DNA from: Leptospira semungkisensis
GTDB lineage: Bacteria > Spirochaetota > Leptospiria > Leptospirales > Leptospiraceae
Length of the DNA stretch: 64,000 nucleotides
Assembly: GCF_004770055.1 (NCBI RefSeq)
Contig: NZ_RQEP01000010.1
Coordinates: 124,001-188,000, forward strand
Direction: 5' to 3'
Shown: positions 30,147 to 40,700 of the stretch, piece by piece
Position numbering within the stretch: the stretch's first letter is position 1
How the letters are laid out: each line of letters opens with the position of its first letter
Made by a program: the position numbers and the translations under genes
The notes under the pieces: generated by a model
Told to the model about the DNA's origin: nothing
Seen by the model: only the letters and a program-made list of their open reading frames with translations
Databases searched by the model: none

Positions 30147-30890
30147 TTAGCCTTTTCCAAAAAGACTTTTCACTCCGTCCACAAACTCCCTTCCCACTGG
30201 CAGGTTCGTTTCATCCTCATCTTTTAGATAGACGGTGTAAGCTCCGCCAGCTTGGGACTTGGCTGCAGAAACTATATGTCGATTCACCATGTGCTTTCTA
30301 TGAATTCTTAAAAAATCGGATTTAGGAAGTTCCTTTTCCAAGTCTCCCAAAAGCCTAGCCGTTTCAAAGTCACCATCCTTGGTATGCAGGACGGAACGTT
30401 TTCCATTCGCAGTCAAATAATACAGATCAGAGAACAAAACCCTATGGATCAGTCCCCCATCTCTGAACACGAACACTGGATCCGGTTCTCCGGAACCTTT
30501 GGAACTGGAGATCGACTTCAATTGCAAATGACGTAGCGCTCTTTCCATGCAAGATGCAAATCGATCCTTTGTATAAGGCTTTAATAGATAGTCACAGGCT
30601 CCTACCTCAAATGCCTTGAGAGTATGTTCTCGATACGCGGTGGTAAAGACGATCACCGGAGATTTTTCTCCCATTTCTTCCAAGACCTGAAGTCCTGTTT
30701 TTTCGGGAAGATTGATGTCCAAAAAGAGAAGATCGAAATTTTCCTTATGCAAAAGGTCCAAGGCTTGGGATCCCGTCCGAGCAATTCCGGCGACCTCAAA
30801 CTGTTTCCAATCTTCTAAGAATTTTCGGAGAAGATCCCTAGCGGGGACCTCGTCCTCTATTACTAAAACTTTATATACTGATTCCTTCAT
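30147..30890 (-). CDS. LytTR-family response regulator
   Basis: The 247-residue protein has a receiver domain with acidic residues in KVLVIEDEVPARDLL, phospho-acceptor in FDLLFLDINLPEKTGLQVLE, the switch Thr in VIVFTTAYREH, and Lys in DYLLKPYTKDRF. The C-terminal LytTR DNA-binding domain shows SDFLRIHRKHMVNRHIVSAA and NLPVGREFVDGVK. It overlaps its kinase gene by 4 nt (ATGA). Divergent outer-membrane genes are the obvious regulatory candidates. Confidence 0.94.
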   Translation of the reverse strand: MKESVYKVLVIEDEVPARDLLRKFLEDWKQFEVAGIARTGSQALDLLHKENFDLLFLDINLPEKTGLQVLEEMGEKSPVIVFTTAYREHTLKAFEVGACDYLLKPYTKDRFASCMERALRHLQLKSISSSKGSGEPDPVFVFRDGGLIHRVLFSDLYYLTANGKRSVLHTKDGDFETARLLGDLEKELPKSDFLRIHRKHMVNRHIVSAAKSQAGGAYTVYLKDEDETNLPVGREFVDGVKSLFGKG

Positions 30891-31906
30891 CTTGTGGCAA
30901 ATTCCAATTTTAAGACGGTAATACCCAGTTTATTTTTCTCTAGTATTAAGTCGGCATTTCCGAAATTATATTCTAACCTTGATTTTATATTATCCAAGGT
31001 CCGAGTAAATTCGGATTTCTTTTTCTCCGGTAAAAACCCGTTTTCAGATTTATCATTTCCGTTATTTCTTATTTCAATTCGGATCCTTCCATCATCCTCT
31101 ATAGCGCTTATCTCCAGGATACCGGATTCGGAGCGATTCTCCAGACCATGTTTAAAACTATTTTCAACCAGGGGTTGCAAGGTAAGAGGAGGGATCCTGA
31201 GTCTGGAGAAATCCCCCGATTTTTGGATCCGGATTGTGAGTGAATCTGAAAATCGTATCCTCTGCAATTCCAGATAGTTCACTGTAAAATTCCATTCTTC
31301 TGCGAAAGGTATTGTCTTCTCAAAGATCCTATCCGAAAGAAATCGATATGTTTCTGAGAGAAGGATGAGTGCATGATCTGCCTTTTGCGGGTCTGTCACT
31401 AAAAGAGAATGGACCGTATTCAAAGTATTGAATAGATAATGAGGGTCCATACGATTCTGGAATGTCCTGTATTGGATTTCCTTTAACTCGCTCTCCGTTT
31501 TTCTCCTTCTTTCGATCAGTATCTGCATGGATTTTTCCAAAAAAGAAATAAACAATGCTAAGATTAAACTACTGAGAAGAATATTGTACGAACCCCCGTG
31601 AGGTCTCTCCACCCCTTCCCCCACCAAAAGTAGAACATGTATAATCCCACCCGCGGCAACGCCTAACACGGATGCTACGGCAGAAGCGACCACTAAAAAG
31701 GCGCCTGTAAAGAAAGGACCGAACTTTCTTCTATTCAAAAACTCTACTGAAAACTCGACGATGGAACAAACAGAATGCGTCGTGACCTGAGTGGCCAAAA
31801 ATACCTTCCAAAAAGGAACAGTAGAATTGTGGGCCACCAATAAAGAGTTCATCGTTCCGATGATCGTATTAATGGTGAACCAAAACAATATTTTGAAAGT
31901 GCGCAT
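30887..31906 (-). CDS. LytS-type sensor histidine kinase
   Basis: A 339-residue membrane kinase of the His_kinase/LytS class. About four membrane helices occupy residues 1-125, with no obvious extracytoplasmic sensor domain. The phosphorylated histidine is in NRMDPHYLFNTLNTVHSLL; the ATP domain shows LQPLVENSFKHGLENR (N box) and IRIEIRNNGNDKSE (G box, atypical Asn in place of Asp). The downstream response regulator is encoded with a 4-nt overlap. The stimulus is unknown; the short membrane region suggests intramembrane sensing. Confidence 0.92.
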   Translation of the reverse strand: MRTFKILFWFTINTIIGTMNSLLVAHNSTVPFWKVFLATQVTTHSVCSIVEFSVEFLNRRKFGPFFTGAFLVVASAVASVLGVAAGGIIHVLLLVGEGVERPHGGSYNILLSSLILALFISFLEKSMQILIERRRKTESELKEIQYRTFQNRMDPHYLFNTLNTVHSLLVTDPQKADHALILLSETYRFLSDRIFEKTIPFAEEWNFTVNYLELQRIRFSDSLTIRIQKSGDFSRLRIPPLTLQPLVENSFKHGLENRSESGILEISAIEDDGRIRIEIRNNGNDKSENGFLPEKKKSEFTRTLDNIKSRLEYNFGNADLILEKNKLGITVLKLEFATR

Positions 31907-32070
31907 AAGAATCTTTGCTCAGGATACTAAAGAAGGATTTGTATTATTACAATCCATTTACCGAATCCCATCTAGCACTTCTTCCGAAACTCCGTCGATC
32001 CGCTTTTTCCTAACCCGTTCCAACCGGAGTATCGTTCGTTCCGCCTGGAATGAAAACTACGGAAATCGGA

Positions 32071-32105
32071 TAGACTCGCTTATTAAAATGAAAGTCTAGT
32101 AGACA
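32071..32105. promoter_or_regulatory. TAGAC half-site cluster upstream of the porin gene
   Basis: TAGACT (32071-32076), its complement AGTCTA (32093-32098) and a second TAGAC (32100-32104) crowd 35 bp in the 275-nt divergent region between the sensor kinase and the barrel gene. Position and symmetry suggest an operator, possibly for the adjacent LytTR regulator. Confidence 0.4.
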
Positions 32106-32181
32106 GCAGAGAAGAGATAGGATTAGCTAAACGAAATTTTTTCTTTCCTCCGTTAGGAGAAAGGGTCAAGGGGGACTTTCC

Positions 32182-33630
32182 TTGAAGATTCGAACCTTAC
32201 GTAAGCTAGTCGCAACCGTTTGCTTTATTATGGGATCCGCGAATTTGTCTTCGGAAGAGATCGTAACGACAAAGAAGGACGAACCCGACGCTTTTTACGG
32301 TTTGAAGATCGGGGGCATCCTCTCCCCTTCTTATAACCAAAGGTTGCAAGATGGCGCCTCCGGATTAAGTAACCCTTATCCGAATCATGAACCTGGCTTC
32401 TCTACCCCATGGACCCTTCTTACCGTAACTAAAGAATGGAAGGACACAGGAGTCACCGCTGAACTTTGGGGAGAACTCATACGAGCCAGTCAATTCACCT
32501 CTGACACTCCAGTGGACGGCGGGACCAAACTAAATCCATTTACCATGGGAATTCGTAGGGCACTTATCCGCAAGACCTGGGAAACCAATCTGGGGGAATA
32601 TTCGCTTACCTTTGGAATGCAGGAACTCCCTCACACGTATACTCAATGGAAGAATTATTGGCGCTGGAGATATGTAGACAAAGGTCCTCTCGAAAGTCTA
32701 GGCTTTGCTCCTGCTCCGGCAGATATTGGCTTGGGGGGAAATGCAAGATGGGATAACTTCTCCGCCCAAGTAGTCTTATCAAATGGAGAAGGTTACAGAC
32801 AGATCCAAGGCACCGATTCTTTCGGATTCGATATGTCTTCTCGCGTTTCGTACGAACCTAAGTTGGGAGATGAGAATCGATTCGGATTGCATTTCTTTTA
32901 TAGAAGTTCTAATTTCTCGGGCTCTTCTTACAATGATTGTAGAGAAGGAACCTCTTGCCTTGCCTCCGATAATAATCCTAAAACCAATCTAATTAAGGAT
33001 GTTCGTTCCTTAGAAAGTGATTCCTATGCTCTCGAAACTAATTTTGATCGTAAAAAAGTTCTTAACTTCGGATTAGGATATGTGTTCAGAAAGCAGAAAG
33101 GTGGAGCGATCCGTGATCTTTCCAGTCAATCGCTCAATCCTGTTTCTCCTGGTCTGGACTCAACCGGGAATGCCGCTTACGCTTGGCTCTCCTTAGGTTG
33201 GGAGAATTTTAGAGTGGTGGGAAGAATGGAAGGTGGAACAGGTCAAAATGGAGTGCTCGCAGCAAACCAGGCTCAGATCAATCAGGTCCTTCCGGGAGCT
33301 CCCGCTTCCGAATATTGGAATGTTAAAAGTTATACTGTCGGTCCCTTGGTGAATTCCTCAGGATATTCGGTCCATACTTCTTTCAGAAGAGGTTCCATCT
33401 TCTTCGAATGGATCGTTTTAGATAATGTTCGCGTCTCTTTAGGTTATACCGAATCTAGAAACAGGGATGCAGACGGAGGAAGAGAGAAATCTTATATAGA
33501 CCAATCAGGGAACGAAAGAACGAAAGCTGAATATATGCAACAATTCCAAGGCCAAGCGGTCAATCAAGGAATCGTTGCTTATGGTCGTTTATCGAAAGAG
33601 TTAACTCTCTGGACAACGATAGAATTTTAA
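32182..33630 (+). CDS. Outer-membrane beta-barrel (porin-like) protein
   Basis: A 482-residue exported protein: basic N-terminus, hydrophobic stretch (LVATVCFIMGSANLSS), then alternating amphipathic strands typical of a transmembrane barrel (for example TWETNLGEYSLTFGMQ, FRVVGRMEGGTGQ, VRVSLGYTESRNRD), ending in the outer-membrane signature LTLWTTIEF with terminal Phe. The start is a TTG with GGGGGA seven bases upstream. An FecR-domain gene follows after 11 nt. The substrate is unknown. It may be under control of the divergent LytS/LytTR system. Confidence 0.78.
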   Translation: MKIRTLRKLVATVCFIMGSANLSSEEIVTTKKDEPDAFYGLKIGGILSPSYNQRLQDGASGLSNPYPNHEPGFSTPWTLLTVTKEWKDTGVTAELWGELIRASQFTSDTPVDGGTKLNPFTMGIRRALIRKTWETNLGEYSLTFGMQELPHTYTQWKNYWRWRYVDKGPLESLGFAPAPADIGLGGNARWDNFSAQVVLSNGEGYRQIQGTDSFGFDMSSRVSYEPKLGDENRFGLHFFYRSSNFSGSSYNDCREGTSCLASDNNPKTNLIKDVRSLESDSYALETNFDRKKVLNFGLGYVFRKQKGGAIRDLSSQSLNPVSPGLDSTGNAAYAWLSLGWENFRVVGRMEGGTGQNGVLAANQAQINQVLPGAPASEYWNVKSYTVGPLVNSSGYSVHTSFRRGSIFFEWIVLDNVRVSLGYTESRNRDADGGREKSYIDQSGNERTKAEYMQQFQGQAVNQGIVAYGRLSKELTLWTTIEF

Positions 33631-33641
33631 CGGAGATAAGT

Positions 33642-34379
33642 ATGAAACTAAGAATATGGATGATCTTAACTCTGGTTTTATCCCTGGGTTCATTGGTCTT
33701 AATCAGCCAAGAATCCTCCGAAAAAGACGCAAGAGTTTCTTTTCTAATCGGCAAAGTGCAGATCCAAAGATCCGGCAAGGGTCCTTGGGCTACTTTACAA
33801 AAAGGAGATACAGCCTCCTCGGGAGATATAATCTCCACTGGGAATGCCTCCAAGACAACTCTCTTGTATAGAGGATCGGAATTTAAAATATTACCGAATA
33901 CTAAATTAAGAATCGCTACTCTTTACAATGAGAATCAAAACGGAAAACTAGAAGTCCTCAGCGGATTTGCTTGGTTCCAATTGGTAAACTTGAAAGGCAA
34001 GAAATTCGAGGTAGGCACTCCTACTACTACTGCAGGTGTGAGAGGGACCGCATTCTCCGCTTTTCATGATGCGAGAACCAAGGACTCTTCCTTTTGTACT
34101 TGCGAAGGTAAGGTGCTCATGAACGGTTCCGGAGATCCTAAAGACGGCACTCTCCAAGAAAAAGGGAACGGAGGCTATTATCCTGGAGATGGAGGAGAGC
34201 CTAAGAGAAGTACCTACGAAGGAATTATCGTGAAGTTCAAGTCCATGCCTCCTTTCAAGGACCTGATGAAGAAAAACATTTCTTTAAAGAACTGTCTTTC
34301 TTGCCACACTCCGCAAGGCTGGACGCCGGACGATTCGGTTCCAAGCGACGAGACTTACGGAGGCAGTAAAGTTCCTTAA
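33642..34379 (+). CDS. FecR-domain exported protein with C-terminal CxxCH motif
   Basis: A 245-residue protein with a signal peptide (WMILTLVLSLGSLVLISQ), then an FecR-like domain: RVSFLIGKVQIQRSGKGPWA, LQKGDTASSGDIISTG, and GTPTTTAGVRGTAFSAF, the conserved VRGTxF core. After this comes CTC (152-154) and, near the end, C218-L-S-C221-H222, a c-type haem attachment motif. FecR domains usually regulate or bind at the envelope; a haem-binding version is unusual. It is 11 nt after the barrel gene, with a good GGAG site. Its stop shares TTAA with the stop of the convergent lipoprotein gene. Confidence 0.85.
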   Translation: MKLRIWMILTLVLSLGSLVLISQESSEKDARVSFLIGKVQIQRSGKGPWATLQKGDTASSGDIISTGNASKTTLLYRGSEFKILPNTKLRIATLYNENQNGKLEVLSGFAWFQLVNLKGKKFEVGTPTTTAGVRGTAFSAFHDARTKDSSFCTCEGKVLMNGSGDPKDGTLQEKGNGGYYPGDGGEPKRSTYEGIIVKFKSMPPFKDLMKKNISLKNCLSCHTPQGWTPDDSVPSDETYGGSKVP

Positions 34380-37300
34380 GGACAAACGATGGTGGTCACA
34401 GGGTTGGCCGCCCAGGTTCCTTGGAATTGCAATCCTCCGAACAGATACGGATAAGGTTCCGTATTCGGGATCGGAACAGTGATCAGCCTCAACTTGTCCG
34501 TTGTGGACGGAAGATTACAAACCGTTCCCTTAGTCGGATGAGTGATAGCTGCCAGATTCAAGGATTGAGGAAGAGGAACCTGACGTAACACGTTATTCAC
34601 CAGCGGTATAATCAAGGACCGGATCAAAGGATCCACTACTTGGAAAATTCCCTTAGGATCCAAACCGAACGGATTGTACTGCAAGCCTTCCATGATATCC
34701 AGGAAGTAAGACATACTCGCCTCATCCTTATTGATTACCAAGCTCATCGCGTTTAAGTTATTGTACTGTGGAAGGTTCGTAGGATCCGGATTCACGAAAG
34801 GAACAAAATTAAAATTCCCATCACCCTTAATACTCACTCGGACCGTATTCAAAAGATAGCGACAAGAGTTGGAAGCACTGTCCGCCGCAGCTGAGGAACA
34901 TGTAGCTACTCCGTTATTCGTTCCATTAGGCCTTCTTCCATAGATCCTTAATTCTAGATCTGTAAAGTTCACGACTAACGTAGGAATTGCACTCGCGCCC
35001 GCAAATTTAAATTCTCCATTCGGGGCATGGATCGCATATACATCTATATCCACATCATCCGTAGCACTCACATTCTGCACCAACTGACTCTGGTTGGATG
35101 GATTCAAACCTACAAGAGTGGATCTACCCGGAGCAAGAATATTCAAGAGGGTCCCTACTTTTACTAATTCTTGGGTTAGCTGAAAGAGAGGATCGGTTCC
35201 TGCATACGCTTCTATCGTATCGATAAAAGTCTTATTGATGCGTAAATTCAAGGCTCCGTTCTGCCATAAGCTATACGCCGCCTGAGTAACCGTATCAGCG
35301 GTTAACGTAAGAAGGAGCCCTGGATTTGCAGCGCTCTTAGAGAAAGCGAAAGTGCTAGTCAAAGGATCCGTTGTCGGAATAGGCCTAGTACTCACGAATC
35401 CATTCGAAAGCAAATGACCGTGATAATTCGGATCAGAGGTGGCCAGTGGGCTCTTAGCTACAAGACCCACATCCGCAGAAGAGACCACTCCTTTATTCGA
35501 ACCGCTTACTTTAACTGCTGCATCTGTCTGAGCTTTTAGTTTCAGACTGAGCGGGAAATTACTCAGAGGAGCAGGAAGATAATTCGGAAGGATCACATCC
35601 AAACCTGGATTGTTCAAAGAAAGAACCACTGCATTCAGAGTACTCGGAAGAATATTTTGAAAGACGTCTCTTAACATAACCTGAGTAATCTTAGGTGTTA
35701 AGGAAGCAGTCATCTGACTCGCGATACCGGTTCCTATGGAAGTGATCAGGTCCGCCAACCAGTCCGTAGAAGCGACCTGATTCATATTGTAAACGGTCAA
35801 ATTTCCGGACCATTCGGAAGTATAAAAATTCCCTGTGACTGGATCGGTAGGAGTGTACGGAGTCTTGATCTGGATCACAAAACTACCGGTTGAGTCCACA
35901 CTTGAATTCGTCTTTGCTTGCGTAAGACGAGAAGGCTTGGTGCTCAAATTATAATTCAATTCTGCAGTCGCAGTAAAATAGAAATAATTACCGGCGGAAA
36001 CCGTAGCTAAAGAACTTCTATTCCGAGCGACCATAGCAAGATTGATGATCGCAGTCTTACCGTTTAACTGAGCGGTGAGCTCGCCGTTCGCGGTCGCCTT
36101 CAGTCCTCCGTTCAGGTTATTCGAACTTCCCGAAGTAGGAGGCATATTGACGCTCGTAATATAAACGTCGATATCGAAGTCGGAGCAGAAACTGAAGATG
36201 AATGTAAAACATCCGTTCTGCACGAATGCTCCTGGATTCGCTCCGGAGGCACCACAGTAACCGTCTCCATAAGTTGCAGAAGAATCGTAATCGGTTGCAT
36301 CGCCGTAACTACGGATATAAGTGATGTTTGCATCGCTATAATTGATGCAGTAGGAACTTCTCTTGGTTCCCGAAGTAGGAGTATTAGAATAATCTGATAG
36401 AGTTTTTCCGCCGATCTTGAAGTCGTTATGAGCTAACCTTTCCAAAAGACCGCTGAATAATTTCAAAGTCTGAGCTTCATCAAAAACTGTGGCGGCCCCC
36501 TTGCTGATCAACGCATAAGGAGTCGTATTTACTTTACCGTAATTAAAACCGAAACTTCTGCGGAATACTTTTCCGTCTGCTGTAGCGATCAGGAATTCGT
36601 AAGCATTTCCGCCTTGAAATGGTTTCAATCCTATGTTCGCTCCGCTAAAAGCATTCAAATTCATAGAAGAAGCGAGTGGAGCTGTCATATCACAAGGAGC
36701 ACTGCAGATGTTATAGACCGTATTAGAATTTAAATGTTGAAGCTTCACGGATTGGATCTGATTGGGATTCACCGGATTCGAGAAACTAGCATTTAAGTTC
36801 AAAGCGATTGTGCCTGGAGAAGCGTCTGCGTATGTTAAGTCCTTCGCACTGTTTCCAGGACCCACAGCGGTTCCATTTAAAGTCATATTGATTAAATAAT
36901 CGGGCTCGGTCGTAAATGTAACCGTATATGGTTGGAGATTTCCTCCTTCTAATCCTTTGGATGCGCTGGTGAGAGTGAGCTTATAAGTTGTATTGGATTT
37001 CAATTCTCTGTATGGATCGAAAAGCAATCTACCGCCGGATTTCCAATAGAAAACACCTCCCTTGTTTCCAGAAGGTCCAGGCAAAGCGGTACCACTCTGC
37101 TCCGTCAAAACAAAGTCAGCCTGGACTGTAGAAGTAACCATGGGCTCGGAGAAGACGATCTCTAAGCTCTTATAACGATCCACTTGGGAAACGTTTGCAA
37201 GATTCAGAATTGCTTGAGGACCGGTAGTACCGAAATCAACCGGGAGCTGAACAGGAGTATCTGTCTCAGTATAAGTGATTTGATTAGAAGTGCCTGGAAC

Positions 37301-37471
37301 TTTTCCACCTGTATCTACAGGGATCCCAATAGAGGAGAAGAAGGAGTCGAGCATGCTTCCCCCCTTCTGGGTTCCGCCGCATCCAGAAAATATAAGTAGA
37401 GCGGTCAGACCTGCCGTAAGAACAGTCCATTTCCGCGCAAAACTATTTGAAAAACCCAATCCGATCTTCAT
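34376..37471 (-). CDS. Large lipoprotein with Big_5-like Ig domain (paralogue A)
   Basis: About 1030 residues. The signal peptide ends in LLIFSGC, a spirochaetal lipobox. Near residue 70-200 is a bacterial Ig-like (Big_5 type) module: YKSLEIVFSEPMVTSTVQAD and SGGRLLFDPYRELKSNTTYK. The C-terminal half (LPNYLPAPLSNFPLSLKLKA, DIDVYAIHAPNGEFKF, LELRIYGRRPNG) is near-identical to the next gene; its function is unknown. The frame opens 31 codons earlier, but the ATG with GGAGAG nine bases upstream gives a proper signal peptide. Expected to be lipid-anchored, possibly surface-exposed. It ends in a 4-nt overlap with the convergent FecR gene. Confidence 0.85.
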   Translation of the reverse strand: MKIGLGFSNSFARKWTVLTAGLTALLIFSGCGGTQKGGSMLDSFFSSIGIPVDTGGKVPGTSNQITYTETDTPVQLPVDFGTTGPQAILNLANVSQVDRYKSLEIVFSEPMVTSTVQADFVLTEQSGTALPGPSGNKGGVFYWKSGGRLLFDPYRELKSNTTYKLTLTSASKGLEGGNLQPYTVTFTTEPDYLINMTLNGTAVGPGNSAKDLTYADASPGTIALNLNASFSNPVNPNQIQSVKLQHLNSNTVYNICSAPCDMTAPLASSMNLNAFSGANIGLKPFQGGNAYEFLIATADGKVFRRSFGFNYGKVNTTPYALISKGAATVFDEAQTLKLFSGLLERLAHNDFKIGGKTLSDYSNTPTSGTKRSSYCINYSDANITYIRSYGDATDYDSSATYGDGYCGASGANPGAFVQNGCFTFIFSFCSDFDIDVYITSVNMPPTSGSSNNLNGGLKATANGELTAQLNGKTAIINLAMVARNRSSLATVSAGNYFYFTATAELNYNLSTKPSRLTQAKTNSSVDSTGSFVIQIKTPYTPTDPVTGNFYTSEWSGNLTVYNMNQVASTDWLADLITSIGTGIASQMTASLTPKITQVMLRDVFQNILPSTLNAVVLSLNNPGLDVILPNYLPAPLSNFPLSLKLKAQTDAAVKVSGSNKGVVSSADVGLVAKSPLATSDPNYHGHLLSNGFVSTRPIPTTDPLTSTFAFSKSAANPGLLLTLTADTVTQAAYSLWQNGALNLRINKTFIDTIEAYAGTDPLFQLTQELVKVGTLLNILAPGRSTLVGLNPSNQSQLVQNVSATDDVDIDVYAIHAPNGEFKFAGASAIPTLVVNFTDLELRIYGRRPNGTNNGVATCSSAAADSASNSCRYLLNTVRVSIKGDGNFNFVPFVNPDPTNLPQYNNLNAMSLVINKDEASMSYFLDIMEGLQYNPFGLDPKGIFQVVDPLIRSLIIPLVNNVLRQVPLPQSLNLAAITHPTKGTVCNLPSTTDKLRLITVPIPNTEPYPYLFGGLQFQGTWAANPVTTIVCP

Positions 37472-37719
37472 CTTTTCTCTCTCCAGTTCTATATGTATCA
37501 TTCGTATGCAATTCGGCTGAAGCAGACAATCCCGTCGGATCGTCTTTTTCAACCTCAGGCCCACCTTCCCTTAAGTAGAAGGAATGAGCCCTTAAAGGTT
37601 ATTTTCAATTTTAGGAGAAAACTGATACAGATCGTTATATTTCCCTATCCTCTTCTTTCTATAAATTGCTCCTCATTCTGATACTTCACTATTTTATAAT
37701 TTATATTTTCATCATTCAA

Positions 37720-40700
37720 TTAAGGACAAGAGATCGCGAGCCCCGGATTCGAAGCAGCCGTTCCCTGGAACTGCAATCCGCCAAACAGATAAGGGTAAGG
37801 CTGAGAAGTAGGAACAGGGATCGTAATCAATTTCAATTTATCCGTAGTAGACGAAAGAGCACAAGGAGTACCATTCGTCGGATGAGTGATTGCCGCCAAA
37901 GGAAGGTTCTGAGGCAGAGGCACCTGACGCAATACGTTGTTTACCAACGGAATGATCAAAGAGCGGATCAAAGGATCCACTACTTGGAAGATCCCGTTCG
38001 GATCCAAACCGAAAGGATTGTATTGGCTTCCTTCCAAAATGTCCAGAGTGTAGGACATGCTTGCCTGATCCTTTTTGATCACGAGACTAAGAGCATTCAG
38101 ATTGTTGTATTGAGGCTTATTGGTCGGATCAGGATTTGTAAAAGGAATGAAGTTAAAAGAACCGTCTCCCTTAATGCTGACTCTCACGGTATTCAATAGA
38201 TAACGACAAGAATTTGCCGCACTATCTGCCGCTGCAGAAGAACAAGTGAGAGAGCTAAGCACCGGATATCCGATCTGAGTTCCGTTTGGTCTTCTTCCAT
38301 AGATCCTTAATTCAAGATCCGTAAAGTTCACTACAAGAGTTGGCAATTGAGCCGCACTTCCCACAAACTTGAACTCGCCATTCGGAGCATGGATCGCATA
38401 TACATCGATATCTACTTCGTCAGTAGCACTTACGTTCGTAACCAGCTTTGTAGGATCACTAGGATTTAAGCCCACCAAAGTAGATCTGCCCGGAGCAAGA
38501 ATATTCAAAAGAGTTCCCACTTGCACCAATTCTTGGGTCAACTGGAAGAGAGGGTCAGTTCCAGCGTATGCCTCGATAGTATTGATGAATGCCTTGTTAA
38601 TTCTCAAATTCAAAGCACCATTCTGCCAGAGGCTGTATGCAGCTTGGGTAACGGTGTCGGCAGTCAGGGTAAGAAGAAGTCCAGGATTTGCATTGCTATT
38701 CGCAAACGCATAACTCTTAGGAGGAGTAGCCGCTGCCGCAGGCTTAGTGCTTACAAATCCCGTTGCCAACTGATGACCATGATAATTCGGATCACTCGCA
38801 GCCAGAGGATTCTTAGCAACCAAGGAGACGCTGGCAGAAGTCAGAATCCCTTTGTTCGTTCCATCCGATTTTACGACAGCGTCATTCTGAGCCATCAATC
38901 TAAGAGAAAGAGGAAAGCTACTCAAAGGAGCAGGAAGATAATCCGGTAGAGTGATGTCCAGACCTGGATTATTCAAAGATACAAGCACTGCATTCATCGC
39001 TGCAACCGAGATCCTTTGAATAAAGTCTCTTAGCATACTTTGAGTGATATAAGGTGTTGCCTGTGGAACCGCGCCGTTTGCAACACTTTCAGTAACGGAA
39101 GAAAGCCAAGAACCAAGATCGTCAGTCGCAGCAAGAAGAGTTACACCCGCAACAGTTAGGTTATTGGTCCATTCTGAAACGTAGAAGTTCTGAGTGATCG
39201 TATCCGACGGAGTATAAGGGCTATTGATAGTGATCGCGATATTTCCTGAACTATCGAATGTAGCCGTTGATTTAGCTCGAGCTAATCTAGATGTATAAGG
39301 AGAGCTATTATTCAGAGTCGCCGTTGTAGAGAACGCGTATGTATCACCGTTTCCTAATAAACATGCAAGCCCAGTACAGTCATGAGAATAACCGACAGGA
39401 ACAAGGCCTACTACTGCTCTCTTTCCGTTCAGATCTATTCCCAGAACACCGTCAGCCTGCACATAGATCGAGTCGGTCACATTGGCGGTACTGTCCGGAG
39501 CCAGAGCAGGAACACTTACGCTTGTCAAATACGTATCCAAATACATGGGAAGATTTCCTGCGAAACTTGCAGTGATCGCGAACGCTCCCGGATTGCCAGT
39601 TGCTCCGCAATACCCGTTTCCATATTGTCCGGCCATGTCGCCATAAGACTGGATATAATTTACAGTGATCGGGAAATCGTTAGCAGTGATGGACCAGAAA
39701 TCGATACAACGTCTATCGGAAGTGTTTCCATCCCCGTTTGGATCTTGAAGAGGACCAAGACTACTAGTGGTAGGAGCTCCTGCATAATCGTTAAATGTCT
39801 TGGAGTTGATCTTGTAATCCGCATGCACGAATTTCTCCAAGATCTTAGCGAAAAGATTCAAAGTTTGAGCCTGATCAAATACCGCTGCCGAAGCACTTGC
39901 TACCAATCCATACGGAGAGGAATTTACTTTTCCGTAATTAAAACCAAAGCTGCGAGTAAATACTTTTCCATTTGCAGTAGTGATCTCGAACCAATAAGAG
40001 TTTCCTCCTTGGTACGGTTTCAATCCCAAAGTTGATCCACTAAATGAATTTAGATTTAAAGAAGAAGCAAGAGGAGCAGTCATATCACAAGGAGAAGCGG
40101 AACAGATCACATACTCTTGTGTAGAATTCAAATGCTTCAATTTAATAGTTATGATTTGATTCGCGCCACTTACCGGATTAGAGAAGCTCGCGTTCAAATT
40201 CATCGCTATCGTTCCAGGAGTCGCATCCGCATACGTAAGATCCTTAGAACTATTAGCTGGTCCTACCGCAGTTCCATTCAAACTAGCAGTGACTAGATAA
40301 TCTGGTTCGGTGGTAAACTGGACTGTATACGGCTGAAGATTTCCCCCTTCTAAAGCTTGGGAGGCAGCAGTCAGAGTCAATTGGTAAGTAGTATTAGGCT
40401 TTAACTCTCTATATGGATCGAAGATCAATCTTCCGCCGGATTTCCAATAAAAGACTCCTCCTTTTTGAGAAACAGGTCCAGGAAGAGCAGCGAAAGTACT
40501 AGGGCCAGTTTGTTCTTGCAAAGAAAAATCCGCAGATACGGAGGCTTGTGTCATCGGTTCAGAGAAGACTACTTCCAAACTTTTATAACGATCTACTTGG
40601 GATAGAGAAGCCAGATTCAATAATGCCTGAGGACCAGCAGTTCCGAAATCTACAGGTAGAACTGCAGGCTGATCTGTATCCTTGTATGGAGTAAGGGAAG

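Noticed and set aside
37666..38199. 177-codon Arg-rich plus-strand frame
   Set aside because: Antisense shadow of the C-terminal end of lipoprotein paralogue B.
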